From Helianthus annuus (lineage: Eukaryota; Streptophyta; Magnoliopsida; Asterales; Asteraceae), in contig NC_035438.2 of assembly GCF_002127325.2 (NCBI RefSeq), positions 92,003,948-92,067,947 on the forward strand: a DNA stretch of 64,000 nt. Direction: 5' to 3'. Below the pieces are notes generated by a model. That model was not told the DNA's origin. It searched no databases and saw only the letters and a program-made list of their open reading frames with translations. Position 1 is the first letter of the stretch. Each line of letters starts with the position of its first letter. Positions 9,144-21,720 of this stretch are shown piece after piece. The position numbers were made by a program, and so were the translations under genes.

Positions 9144-12100
9144 ATGGCAAATAACGATAACGAACCAGTAAATGAAGTTAATCAATCGGAGCAACACCCA
9201 GAAGATCAATATATGACCAAACAAGATATTGAAAATATGGTTGCCCAAGGAATAGCCAACGCAATTCCAATGTTCGTTGCTGCTATGAAAAATCCAAACG
9301 ATCCGCAACATATCATACCTAGCAAACATACTATCGAAGATAATTTCAGTAATAGTATAAACGGGGGCAATGATCATATAAATCATGACAATGAATCTCA
9401 GCACACGCAGCGCCCTAAGAAACGAAAGGCTGCAACACCTGGTTGCACTTTCAAAGAATTTCTTGCTTGTAAACCCGCTGAATTTGCAGGCAACGAAGGA
9501 GCAACTGCAACACTGCGATGGTTAGAAAAAAACCGAAGCATTAATTGCAATAAGTAAATGTGCTGAAGAAGATCAAGTTATGTATGCCTCAAATCTGTTT
9601 AAGGAATGAGCACTAGAATGGTGGAACACAGTGCTACAAGCAAAAGGAAGACGGGTGGCTTATGCTATGACTTGGGAAGAATTTAAGAATCTTGTCGAAA
9701 GAAAATTCTGTCCTGAGTATGAAAAGGAACAAATGGCAAATAAATTCCTAAATCATCGAATGACCGGAGTAGATTGTCGGGGTTATACTTCGACATTCTT
9801 CGAATATGCGAGAGTGGTACCTAACCTGGCTTCGCCAGAACCAGTACTCATTTCTCGATATATTTGGGGATTAATTAGTGAAATTCGAAATATCGTTAAG
9901 GCTGCGAGACCTCGCACTATTGACGATGCAGTGGAATTAGCTAATACCTTAACTGATGAACTAATCCGAACAAGAGATGAAGATAGGAAGAAAGAATTGG
10001 CTCAGAAAATTACCCAAGGATTTAGGGTAGGTAATAGTAGTAATTTCAAGAAAAGAGGAACAGGGCAATCTTCAAATGTGCCATTATGCAAATTTTGCAA
10101 AAAGAGACATTTTGGAAAATGTAATAGAATTTGCAATTTTTGCAAAACAACCGGACATCGGGAAGAAAACTGCAGAAAGAAAACCATAATTTGTTATAAT
10201 TGTGGAGAAGCTGGACATATCAAACCAGAGTATCCTAAATTAATCAACCCAGCAGACAACAAACCCAAGCCAGCTGAAGGAACTACTAAGAAGAATGTTA
10301 GAGCATTTCAGCTGACTACTCAAGAAGCAGAACTCATTCCGGATGTGATCGCCGGTACGTTTTTAGTCCACAACGTCTATGCAAAAGTATTATTTGACTC
10401 TGGTGCGAACCAAAGTTTTATAAATACTTCATTCTGTCAAGCTCTTAAGTTACCATTAACTACAGTTAGGCAGATCTTTACAGTCGAAACTGCAGATGGG
10501 AATTCCATAGAAATTAATCAGGTTTTGCAAAAAGTAGACATAGAACTTTTAGGTCATAAATTTACTGCAAACCTATTTCCTATGATATTAGCTGAATTCG
10601 ATGTTGTGTTAGGAATGGATTGGTTAATAGCCAACCATGCTCAAATCATATGTGATAGAAATTCCATAGAAATTCAAGCACCCACTGGAGAAATAATTAA
10701 GATTTCAGGAGATAAACCTCGGAAACCATTGAAGTTCATATCAGTAATGAAAGTTGCTAATTATGAACGGAACCAAGGAATAGTATATATGATTTCAGTA
10801 ATCATTTGTACTGAAGGCAAAGAACTCAAGGAAATTCCGGTAGTCTCAGAATACCCAGATGTCTTTCCAGAAGATTTACCTGGGTTACCACCAGACAGAG
10901 AAGTAGAATTTAGGATTCATCTAATTCCAGGAACTACACCGATAGCCAAGGCACCTTATCGATTAGCTCCTACCGAAATTCTAGAATTAAAAAAGCAATT
11001 AGATGAATTACTAAGCAAAGGATTTATACAACCTAGTTCATCCCCTTGGGGTGCACCAGTGTTGTTTGTGAAAAAGAAAGATGGATCAATGAGAATGTGT
11101 ATTGATTATAGAGAATTAAATAAAGTTACAATTAAGAATCGATACCCATTACCTAGGATTGATGATCTTTTTGATCAATTACAAGGAGCTAGGTATTTCT
11201 CTAAGATAGACTTAAGATCTGGATACCATCAATTGAAAGTTCAAGAAGAAGACATACCTAAAACTGCTTTCAGAACTAGGTATGGTCATTATGAGTTTAC
11301 AGTCATGCCCTTCGGATTAACCAATGCCCCAGCTGCATTCATGGACATGATGAACAGAATCTGTAAACCATATTTGGATAAATTTGTGATAGTATTCATT
11401 GACGATATACTTATTTATTCCAAAAGTCAAGTAGAGCATTGTCAGCACTTGCATGCACTCTTAACTTTGTTAAGAAAAGAAAAGTTATATGCTAAATTCT
11501 CAAAGTGTGAATTCTGGCTGCAAGAAGTGCAATTTTTAGGCCACATGGTGAATCACGAAGGTATTCACGTAGATCCTGCTAAGATCGAAGCCATTACTAA
11601 CTGGAAGATTCCACAAACTGCAATGGAAATTAGAAGTTTTATAGGATTAGCTGGTTATTATAGACGGTTTATTAAGGATTTTTCCAAGATAGCTGTACCA
11701 TTAACTAAGTTAACCTGTAAAGCCACTAAATTTGAGTGGGGACCAAAGCAAGAAGAAGCCTTTAGAATCTTAAAGCAGAAATTAACCAATGCGCCAATCT
11801 TAGCCTTACCAGAAGGAACAGAAGATTTTGAAGTATATTGCGATGCTTCAAAACTAGGATACGGATGTGTGTTAATGCAACGCAAGAAGGTAATTGCATA
11901 TGCTTCCAGACAATTGAAAAAGCATGAAGAAAACTATACGACTCATGATTTAGAATTAGGAGCCATAATTTTTGCCCTTAAGATTTGGAGACATTATCTG
12001 TATGGAAGTAAATTTACTGTCTATACAGATCATAAGAGTTTAAGGTATATATTCGGGCAAAAAGAGTTAAACATGAGGCAAAGAAGATGGATGGAAGTCT

Positions 12101-13650
12101 TGAGTGATTACGACTGTGATATTCAGTATCACGAAGGAAAAGCAAACGTAGTCGCTGACGCCTTAAGTCGTAAGTATCATGAAAAACAAAGGCGAGTCCG
12201 TGCTCTTAGAATAAATCTACAAGTAGATTTAAGAGAACAAGTGAAGGAAATCCAGAAAACGGCAATCAAGGACGATGCCGAAGGAATGAGAGGTTACCTA
12301 AAAGAATTGGAACAAGGAAATAATGGAATTTGGAAATTCCACAAAAGCAGAATTTGGGTACCTAAACAAGGAAATTTAAGATCAAAAATCTTAGAAGAAG
12401 CTCATAAATCTAGGTATACTATACACCCAGGAAACAATAAGATGTACCAAGATTTAAGGAAGAATTTCTGGTGGATAGGAATGAAAAAGGATATAGCCGA
12501 ATATGTATCTAAGTGTTTAACCTGTTCACAAGTTAAAGCCGAACACCAGAAACCCTCAGGCTTACTACAACAGTTAGAAATGCCTGTATGGAAATGGGAA
12601 CTCATAACAATGGACTTTGTTACTAAGTTACCCAAAACCAGAAAAGGTAATGATGCAATTTGGGTAATCGTGGACCGATTAACCAAATCAGCTCATTTTC
12701 TACCAATAAAGGAAACCTTTAGCATGGAAAGATTAGCCAAGCTATATGTGGATGAAATAGTATCCTTACATGGAGTTCCACTCTCCATTGTATCGGATAG
12801 AGATAGTCGTTTTACCTCTCGATTTTGGACAAGTTTCCAAGAATCAATGGGAACTCGACTCAATTTAAGTACTGCATATCATCCACAAACAGACGGACAA
12901 AGTGAAAGAACGATCCAAACTCTGGAAGACATGCTCAGAGCATGTGTAATTGACTTTGGAGGTAATTGGGATAACCATTTACCATTGATTGAATTTTCCT
13001 ATAACAATAGTTATCATTCAAGTATTGAAGCCGCTCCATTCGACGCACTATATGGACGTAAGTGCAGAACACCCGTGTGTTGGGCAGAAATAGGAGAAAG
13101 TCAATTATCAGGTCCAAAAATTGTGCAAGAAACCACAGACAAGATAACTCAAATCAAGGAAAGATTGAAAACCGCTAGAGATCGCCAGAAGAGTTATGCA
13201 GACAATCGTCGCAAACCGCTTGAATTCCAAATAGGAGACAAGGTACTTTTAAAAGTATCTCCTTGGAAAGGAGTGGTAAGATTCGGTAAGAAAGGAAAAC
13301 TGAGTCCCCGATATGTTGGACCATTTCCAGTGATTCAATGAATTGGACCAGTTGCTTATCACTTACAACTACCAGAAGAACTAGCTGGAGTACATGATGT
13401 ATTTCATGTATCCAACCTTAAGAAATGTTTATCAGATGAATCTCTGGTAGTACCTCTTCAAGACATAGAGGTAAATGAAAAACTGAAATTCATAGAAAAA
13501 CCTTTACAAATAGAAGACCGGAAAGTCAAATTCCTCAAACACAAGCGACTTGTGTTGGTAAAAGTCAAATGGAATTCCAAGAGAGGACCGGAATACACTT
13601 GGGAATTAGAGTCAGAAATGAAGCGCAAATATCCTCATCTATTTCAGTGA
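9144..13650 (+). pseudogene. gag-pol: Gypsy gag-pol polyprotein (Tekay-like), broken
   Basis: Gag starts at 9144 (MANNDNEPVNEV), a coiled N-terminus followed by the retrotrans_gag core. An extra A near 9526 shifts the frame, and a TGA at 9607-9609 replaces a tryptophan. From 9631 one frame runs to a TGA at 13339-13341, after which the same frame continues to 13650. Domains in order: zinc knuckles at about 10087-10240 (two good; the last has Tyr for its final Cys); protease LFDSGAN at about 10387; reverse transcriptase with FIDD at about 11395; RNase H (CDASKLG) at about 11838; integrase H2C2 finger at about 12417-12530 and catalytic D, D, E near 12612, 12796 and 12904; a chromodomain-like end (GPEYTWELE). 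Three defects, each a single base change, make it a recent pseudogene. Confidence 0.92.
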
Positions 13651-13674
13651 ATCTCGAGGACGAGATTTTTCCTA

Positions 13675-13686
13675 AGGTGGGGAGGA
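13675..13686 (+). promoter_or_regulatory. Polypurine tract of nested Gypsy
   Basis: AGGTGGGGAGGA directly before the 3' LTR. Confidence 0.85.
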
Positions 13687-15162
13687 TGTAACAACTCTCA
13701 TTAAAATTAATAATTAGAATGATAATTAGTCAATAAGGAAACCCTAATTAAGACACCCGAATGATTTGGCACTAACCCTAAAATTTTCAAAACAATTGGA
13801 ATCAGGATCAGGGCCCCTAAAACTAAGGGGGGGTAAACCCTAGTTATAATTATCTACAGAAAACGTTGTAAAAATTTCGAAGTAACACGAAATCAACTCA
13901 GCAAGCCTAGAGGGGACACAAGGCTACCCTAGGGTAGATTGCTACCCCAGGCGTGTCGCGACAGAATCAGGGACACCTCCCGCGACTCGCGGGAGGTACC
14001 AAATTTGGGTATAAATAGGGGGGGTCTGGGATTAAATCAGATTGCTCACTTCGACGAAAAAAAACTCACAATATACGTTGAGCTATGCTTAAATTACTAC
14101 CAAACACACACTAATATCGAATCACTACCGCAGAACAGGGTAATTACTCGATCGCTATTACGATTCAGTTTCCGGGATCAATATATCCAAAGAATGTCTA
14201 AGTGCCGCCCACATTTGGGCTATGCTTTGTCGTTTGTCGGTAATCCGATAAATGAGTTGAAGCATTGTACTTTGTCGTTTGTCGATAATTCGATAAATGA
14301 GTTGAAGTACTATACTTTGTCGTTTGTCATTTTGATAAATGAGTTGAAGTATTACACTTGGTCATTCATTGTGAGAAATTGATCTCGGGAGTTATCGTAA
14401 CTACTGTATTGATTACTAATCCTGTTTTGTATGCTTTATTGTGAAATTAGGTTAACAAGGATAAAATCATATTCTGTCAGTACTAAATCTGCAATGTGAG
14501 TCATTCTCTTTTTATTAACTGTTTTACAATACTCCAAATCATTTTTCAAAGTTATAATTACAGTGATTAAGTTTATGTAATCACCAAATTACAGCCGGTA
14601 TGTGGGGTATTGTGCACAGTATTACTATTGTTTTAATCACATTAGGTGGGCGAGTCTAAAAGTAAGTGATATACGTCACTCATTGGGACAGCCAATGGTG
14701 ATATGACCACAGTCACAGAGCTGGTCTGTGACAAATACCTATTCTTGAAATGTTGGTTGATAATAAACATATGTAAAAACTCTTAATACTGTAAATTATA
14801 ACAAATGTGTCGTTTTCAGTAAAATGAATGATTCACTCAGTATTTCCCCGCTGACAAAATCTTTTTCAAACATGTTTCAGGTGATCTGCTGTAAATCAGG
14901 AACAAGTGCTTAGCAGCATTTCAAGCTTAAAGTAGTGGCTCAATAATAAATAAATAAAGATGTTTTATCACTAAAATTATGTATTGTAAATTATCGGGGT
15001 TTTATCCCGAATTGTAAAATAAAAATAATCGGGAAAAATATTTAGCTTTACAACGATCCTGATATTAAAAAATTTCCGCTGCTAAACTCAATTAAACAAA
15101 TATCACAGGGTTTCTGTCCCGCGGCTCCGGAAACAGGTAAAACCGGGTCGGGGGCCGTGACA
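13687..15162 (+). repeat. 3' LTR of nested Gypsy
   Basis: 1476 bp with the same hairpin (13976-13996), TATA box (14010-14017) and three-unit repeat (14225-14356) as the 5' LTR. It is followed directly by the CTAAA target copy at 15163-15167. Confidence 0.95.
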
Positions 15163-15167
15163 CTAAA

Positions 15168-17941
15168 GTTACTTGTTTTCGATGCAGGGAGAAAGGCCAT
15201 TTCAAGCGGGAGTGCAAGAACAGAGAAGCTAGCGGTGCTCAGAATCCATTCGAAAAAGATGATTACTACCGGAAAGCCATTTATCAGCAGGTTGGTCAAT
15301 CACAAGACTCACAGACGGCTCATGGTAGGAAGATTGAGGATTCTAAAAGAGCATGTTTGGTGGACTTCAACTGGAGCAACTACATATCGCCTGATAGCAA
15401 AGCCTGTTTAGTTGATCAAGATGATGAAAGACTACCTGAAGGCTTCAGCTGGGATATGTTTGTTGATGAGAAGGGAGAGTTCAAAGCTTTCATCGCCAAG
15501 ATTGTCAGAGAGCCAGACATGTTTGCTACCTGGATGAAGTCTATTGGAGTGAATGTGACAAGTGAGGATGAAAAATCTGTTACGTCTGATAAAAATTCAA
15601 AAAGTGTTGATGAACTTTCAGAAAATGTTGAGGAAATTTCAGAGAGTTCAGATGAGAGTGTTAAAAAACGTTGTTAGTTCTGAAAAGGAAGTTGTATTTG
15701 ATCAAACACCATCTGATTCTGGTTCATCAGATGCTGATTCTGAAAAATCTGTACAGTCTGATCAGTCACCAGTTGATAGTAGCAGTGATGATGAGGAAGA
15801 GAAACATATAAATGTTGCAAAATCTCATCTTTCTCCTGAAAGTTTTCATTTCTATTTTGCAGATCGCTTGGAAAAGTTGAAGGCAAAAAGAGCTGAAAAA
15901 GAATACATGGAAATGAAAACTGAAAATGTTGCTGAGGAGAATGATAAGACTGAGCTGGTGAGTGAAGAAAAGATGTCTGAATTTGAGAAGGTGAAAGAAG
16001 AAGATAAAGTGGTTGAAGTTGTAAAAACAATCGAAGTTGAAAAGATTGTTGAAGTTGTAAAGCCTTGCAAAAAGTGTTTGGAAGCTTTCAAGGAATGTGT
16101 AGCAAAAGATGACATAATAGCTGAATACGAGAAGAAGAAAGAGCAGTTACAGTTTAACCTCAACTATGTGAAAGAATCGTACGATGTCTTGAACAAAACA
16201 GTAACTGGTCTCCAAAAGACAAACTCAGAAAGAGAACAAGCACTGATGATGATGAATGCAGTCATGATGTCAAAGCAAAAAGCCATAAATTTCTACATTG
16301 AAGAAAGTGCTAAATGGAAGCAAGAGTTGGAAACAGAAAAGATTGAGAATGAGAGAATTAGACGTTTACTTCAAAGTTATTCTAGTTCTGATTATCTCAT
16401 TGATCGTATTTACCCAACTGTTGCAGGAATGGAAGCTTTTCAAGACGAGAAGCCGAAGAAGAAGAAAGATTGTGGTAAGAAAACGACTGTTAGCTATAAC
16501 AAGTGTCCGCCTCCAATTTGGGAAGGGTACTATCCTAGAAAACCAAACGAGGAGCAACTTGAAAAAGCGGTCAATATAAAGCTTAAAACCGACACAACTG
16601 ACGTTTTACCAGATAAGATTGATGTCACGTTTACCTCGTCCGATACTGATCATGAGTCTGAGTTAATCAAAAAGGTGGTCGATCAAGTTTTGGATACTGA
16701 TGAGGAGTCCGAGTCAAAGTCTGAGTCTGGAAAGTCAAATTCGTCAGTCAACAGGGAAAATTCGTCGGTCAAACGGTCTTACAGTAAAGAATTTTTGTTA
16801 TCAAAAGCAAATTTGAATGATGAAACATTCGAAGTTGTTTATACTCTGAATGGTTCTGACAAACTCTATTACAATAAAGAGTTTCCAATAATGAGTATTA
16901 AAACAGAATTGATTAACAAAACTTTCAAACTAATAGAAATTAATATTCCTGAATTGAAAGTTTTGAAAAGTTTTGAAAAATCTAAAAAATATACTTCAAG
17001 AGTTCAACAACGGTTAAACAAAGAAAAAAGGTTACAATTCTGGTTCCGGTTTTCAAAAGAAACCTAACCAAAATCGTAGCTACAAAAAGAAAGGTCTTGG
17101 TTTTATTCCACCAGAAAATGATAAAAATGATAATAATTCTAAAACAAAAATAGAATTTGTGTCAGGTGGAAGCTCAGATGAGGAACAAAAGAAACCATTC
17201 TGGAGACAGTCAAATCAAGAGTTTCTTGTTGAGAAGAGAAAGAATGGAGCTGAAGTGATGTATCAAAGAGAGACTAGAACCTGTTACAAGTGCAATGAAG
17301 TTGGTCACATTGCATGGAATTGTTCAAAGAATGCAAAAACAAAACAGGGAGTTTCTCAGAAATTAAAAGAAAAAGTTGTTGATATTGAACCACCAACTGA
17401 AAAACTTAAAGTTTTTGAAAATTCAACTTATGAGGTTGGTGAGTGTTCAAATAAGAATATGTATGAAAAGAAAGGAAAAGACAACCAAGTGTGGGTTGTT
17501 AAGAAAGTTGGTGTGAATGTCGGCGATGAAGCTGGTTCCACAAAGCCAGAAGAGCTACAGGTTGAGGAGAAAATTTCAGTGAATGATGATGAGTTTCCAT
17601 CACTGAAATTTGAAGAAGTTAAAAAGAAAATTGGAAAAGTTGATATCTCGAAACAGTTTTACACTGAGAAAAATGAATTTGATGTCGAGAAAACTTTTAA
17701 TGGAAGTGTAAAGAAAATTTTTGGGAAAATGTTGAATGGGAAAGCGAAGGGGGTTAAAGATTTTTACGCAACTAAAAAGGCAACATACAACCCCACTGCA
17801 CAAGAGTTGAAATCCATCAAGTCTGAGAAGACTTGGATGGAAGTCTGTTCCCATAATAGTCTTAGGACTATGCCGGAGATCCCAAGTTTATATCGTGGAT
17901 CAGGAATCGGCATCATTCTAATGTTTGTGAAGCGTGTTTGA
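15168..17941 (+). pseudogene. gag: gag of element A, 3' part (broken)
   Basis: Resumes the gag cut at 5999. It opens with a CX2CX4HX4C zinc knuckle (CFRCREKGHFKREC) and then a conserved block DERLPEGFSWDMF. An extra A near 15668 shifts the frame. From 15562 to 17067 comes an acidic, Ser-rich region, then a Lys/Glu-rich coiled-coil region, then the conserved SSSDYLIDRIYPTVAG and PPPIWEGY motifs. Another shift near 17030 leads into 17159-17941, which has a second knuckle (CYKCNEVGHIAWNC) and ends past KTWMEVC, where B stops; a small indel extends A. Two well separated knuckles and a several-hundred-residue acidic spacer are unusual for a retrotransposon Gag. Dead copy. Confidence 0.85.
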
Positions 17942-20061
17942 AAATTTTGAATAGTGTTTGAATTTTTACAGGTTGAATGACTACGCCGGAGCATTCAGGT
18001 AGGTAAGTGCGAAGCAGGAATCAACACTTTGATGGGTAAAATGTAGATGATTCATTCCTACAATTGGTATTGATTGGTTATATCTACAAGTGGTTATTTT
18101 ACAAGTGGTATAGAGGGTGATTAACTGCAATTGGTAAATCAGGGACATTAAGTTGTACTTGATTTACTATTCATATAAGATTGATAAACAAGATGATGAA
18201 CCATATCCCCATGCTTCACAAGTGGAAAACTTAAAAGTGGTAAAAACAAACTCATTTTCCGAAAAAATCATTTTGATTGAAACAAACTTAAGTGTTTTGA
18301 AATCTAAATGAGAAAATGGTTTGTTGAAAGGGAGAGTTCAGATTGTTTATGCCTAGTGAATGGAGATTTGATGTGATTCGATCTCAGTTGTCAAGTTTCT
18401 GTACAGTTTGTTTTACTTTTTACTTTTCAAGTGGGTCAAGAGTCTAGTAGTTTTCAAATTTCCTTTGAAATGTGTTTGCATTTTAGGGGGAGTAGGGAAA
18501 TTTCAGAAAATTCAAAAACATTTGAAAATTTGAAAAAGACAAAAACATGATAAAATTCGAAAATGAGTTTCGTTGTGAAAAGAGGAAATGATAGTACATC
18601 AGAAGGCTGTCACAACATGCTAAAGAAATGTAAAGATAAAATGTGATAAACAATCTCACTGCGGATATGCCAGTAGGTTTTTGCACATTTAGTAGATTGT
18701 GACGAGATATAAACTAAATTTCAAACTTGCTTGTTCTGTGGGTTAACACAAACTTGGATATATAGGTAACCCCTGAAATCTTGTTTGAAAGGTCCCTTAT
18801 TCTGAGATACTAGGTCTTTATGCTCAGTGATATCTAGGGTATTATCCCGGGACTTCTGCTGTATGGAAGTACTGACCTAGTCCCCGGATAATGCTTTCCG
18901 CAAAAAGCTTGAAACATAGCTTCGCCCTCAGCATGCTGATGAAACAATAAAATTGATAGTCGCTGCTGTTGAAATAAAAGATCCTCTAAAGGGGACACAC
19001 CAAAAGTCGAAGCCGTCATCTCTCTACGTATACGGAAGTATCGACCTGAGCTCTCACGACCCTCGCATTTAACCCCTATACAGATATCAGCTGTGGTATA
19101 CTCACCTGTAAGACTGAATATTGGGATCTGGATACGGGAGTATATTCAAGTAGTGAGACACACGAATAAGTCAGTATCTAAGACATTAACATCGTATCTC
19201 GGATCAATTGAACTTTGTGTGAAAATTTCAGAGGACCGATATACTGACAATCTAGGTGAATTGTTTAGAACTGAAAATGAAATCAAGCTTAACGGTGTTA
19301 GTGACATGTCTTAAAACTGATATGATCCTCTTACACGAATTCACAAAAATATGTTTGTAAATATTTCATTTCTACATTCTCGTGTTTTTACAAATGGTGT
19401 CAGTTACTTTTCTTTAGAAAAATCTAAAAAGATTTTCAGTGTGTTTTAGCATAAAGTATCAGAAAATTAAAAAGATTTTCGACAACTGATGTTGGATAGC
19501 TGATTTTCAAAGTTCCAAGTGCTAAACATGATGACATTGTTGTGAGGGGGAGAGTGTCTAATTGTCAAAATATAGTTTTCAAATCAACAAGTGGTTTATC
19601 ATAGTCTGAGGAAGAGTAGTAGTTGGTGCACATGGATTTGAGAAGGAGTTAAAGTTAGTGCACTCAAGTTGTTAAATCTAGAAATCTTATTGCTAGGTTA
19701 AGAATGTGCAGGTATAGTCAGGTTTGATCTTGGATCTGAAGATAGAGTGCCAGGTTTCGATTCCTGAAGATCTTTGTTTGAGCCAGGATGATCGATCCTG
19801 AGAACCTATGAAGGTCAGACAACGATCCTGAAGATGTTACTGAAGAACAAAAGAATGCCAGTAAATCGAGAGGGAGAGTCTGAAGATACCTGAACAAAAT
19901 GTGAGCCAGATTTCGTTCCTGGAACTGATAAACTTAAGGAATCAAGAGATCTGATCAAGAGAATCTGAAGAGAGAGAGAGAGAAAAGCCCAGAGACTGAT
20001 CAAGACTGAAGATGTAAAGACACAGCATGGTCGTGAATCAATGAACGACTCCATCAACATC
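17942..20061 (+). mobile_element. 3' non-coding tail of element A
   Basis: About 2.1 kb with no credible gene. It aligns by eye, block by block, with the tails of D/D' and B: GGGGGAGT-like tracts, the hairpin at 18841-18892, a segment around TACTCACCTGTAAGACTGAA at about 19099, and a run of short direct phrases (CCAGGTTTCGATTCCTGA type) before the polypurine tract. The retention of a long tail in all copies suggests it is needed in cis. Confidence 0.75.
18841..18892 (+). other. Conserved hairpin in A tail
   Basis: ATTATCCCGGGACT (18841-18854) pairs with AGTCCCCGGATAAT (18879-18892) with one mismatch and a loop of about 24 bases. The D copies have different arms that still pair. Confidence 0.65.
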
Positions 20062-20073
20062 TGAGGGGGAGTC
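20062..20073 (+). promoter_or_regulatory. Polypurine tract of A
   Basis: TGAGGGGGAGTC directly before the 3' LTR. Confidence 0.8.
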
Positions 20074-20520
20074 TGTTGGTGCAGTACATCTGTTGATTTC
20101 GTCTTGGATCAAGTCAAACATTGCATTGTATAGATTAGGGCTTAATATACGAGAAAATAGGCGAGTGTATGTGTGTTAGGAAGAGGTTTCGCTTATAGAG
20201 TCTTTAGAGTTAGGTTTCGCTTGGTTGAACATGAGATTCCGCTTATGTGTTCACATGAGGTTTTGCTTATGTGAACATGTCACTTGAAGCGAAACCTCAA
20301 GCCTATATAAACCCCTGAAGCGAAATCATTTGTAACTTTGACGGATTCCATACCGAGGTGCTGCCGGTGTGAAGATCGAGCTGTAAACATTGTTAAATCA
20401 ATGAAATCAGTAGTTTAAGTGAAGTACAAGCTATTTCTATCTACGTTTCTTGTTATTCCGCACCTGAAACATAGAAGAACGCCTCTGAACGACTCATTCG
20501 GGTCAGTCATCGATCCTACA
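20074..20520 (+). repeat. 3' LTR of element A
   Basis: 447 bp and three differences from 3729-4175: one near the start, one inside a TTTCGCTT motif, and one near the end. Followed by ATAGT, the right target copy. Confidence 0.92.
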
Positions 20521-21720
20521 ATAGTTTTCCCTTTTACCAAAACAAACTACTCCTTTCCAAGGAGATACTTTGAGTAGTACATGATCACCAACGTTAAACT
20601 CCAAGGGTTTGCGTCTTTTGTCAGCGTAGCTCTTTTGTCGACTTCTAGCCTTGAGTAGATTGTCATGGATTCGAAGAATCTTATCCGTTGTTTGTTGTAT
20701 GAGTTCAGGGCTAGTAAATTGTTTGTCACCAATCTCGTGCCAGCTAATAGGAGATCGACACTTGCGACCATATAATGCCTCAAAATGAGCCATTTGAATA
20801 CTGGAGTGGTATCTATTGTTGTACGAGAACTCGATCAATGGTAAATGCACATCCTAACTACCACCAAAGTTGATGACACAAGAACGGAGCATGTCCTCTA
20901 GGGTTTGGATAGTACGTTCAGTCTGTCCATCCGTTTGAGGATGAAAGGCCGTACTGAGATTCAAATGAGAACCCATAGCGGACTGGAAAGTTTGCCAAAG
21001 ACGCGAAGTAAAACGACCATCACGGTCAGAAATGATATCAATGGGTATACCATGATGACATATGACTTCATCAGTGTAGAGTCGTGCAAGCTTCTCAACC
21101 TTGAAATCTTCACGAATAGGAAGAAAATGAGCGGACTTGGTCAAACAATCGATAATCACCCAGATGCTGTCGTGACCAGAAGGAGTGCGAGGAAGTTTGG
21201 TTATGAAATCCATAGCGATGCTATCCCATTTCCAAACGGGGATTTCAGGTTGTTCGAGTAGACCAGAAGGTCGCTGATGCTCAGCCTTGACCTTTGAGCA
21301 ACTGAGACATTTAGAAACGTAGATGTCAATGTCCTTCTTCATACCAGGCCACCAATAGGACGCACGTAGATCATGGTACATCTTATTAGCACCAAGATGA
21401 ATAGAGTATCAGGACTTGTGTGCCTCATTTAAAATGAGCTCACGAAGATTGTCGCGATCTGGCACCCAGATGCGATCGAGGTAGTATTGGAGTCCATCTG
21501 ATTTGGTCACAAGTTGATCGATAGAAGCACCTCGGATTTCGACGATTGGACTACCTTCGTTGGCTGACGAGTATTGTGCTTCACGAATGCAAGTGCGAAG
21601 GTTGCTAGAAACTTGAAAACAACGAATGCTACTAACATGAGTCTTACGACTAAGAGCATCGGCCACGACATTCGCTTTACCAGGATGGTAGCGAATCTTG
21701 CAGTCGTAGTCGTTAAGAGT
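20521..21720 (-). pseudogene. pol: Gypsy G1 pol fragment (RNase H end and integrase)
   Basis: The minus strand reads, from 21720 leftwards: LNDYDCKIRYHPGKANVV (end of RNase H), a linker, then [10 protein letters not shown] with the Cys pair of the integrase finger, [33 protein letters not shown] and SWKGVV. In-frame stops lie near 21383 (Arg to stop) and 20850 (Trp to stop), and element A is inserted after the GKRE stretch. Upstream RT, protease and gag are missing, because the element is cut at about 21720 by unrelated DNA. The match to Tekay-type integrase is clear. Confidence 0.85.

Larger units (their letters stand above)
6000..15162 (+). mobile_element. Complete Tekay-like Ty3/Gypsy element nested in A
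   Basis: 9163 bp with LTRs 6000-7473 and 13687-15162, a Met-tRNA primer site, a leader with two extra ORFs, gag-pol, a polypurine tract and perfect CTAAA target duplications. The LTRs differ at about eight positions and one 2 bp indel (about 0.5%). At usual plant rates that puts the insertion at a few hundred thousand years. The order protease, RT, RNase H, integrase and a chromodomain-like C-terminus place it among chromoviruses, best fit Tekay/Del. Gag has a frameshift and a stop, and pol has a stop before its last 100 codons, so this copy is probably not autonomous now. Confidence 0.95.
3729..20520 (+). mobile_element. Gag-only LTR element A, with a Gypsy nested inside
   Basis: Bounded by 447 bp LTRs (3729-4175, 20074-20520) that differ at three positions, with a near-perfect 5 bp target duplication. 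Without the nested Gypsy (6000-15162) it is about 7.6 kb. In order it has: LTR, Met-tRNA primer site, leader with a TTTCGCTT motif array, one long broken gag, about 2.1 kb of non-coding tail, polypurine tract, LTR. I see no protease, reverse transcriptase, RNase H or integrase belonging to A. It must therefore have moved with proteins from another element. The primer site and UBN2-type Gag resemble Copia elements, but without pol the superfamily is an inference. It sits in antisense Gypsy G1 pol. Confidence 0.85.

Noticed and set aside
13939..14382. Open frame of 147 codons in the Gypsy 3' LTR
   Set aside because: It lies wholly in the LTR and its C-terminus is the translation of the 44 bp tandem repeat; the 5' LTR version is interrupted differently.
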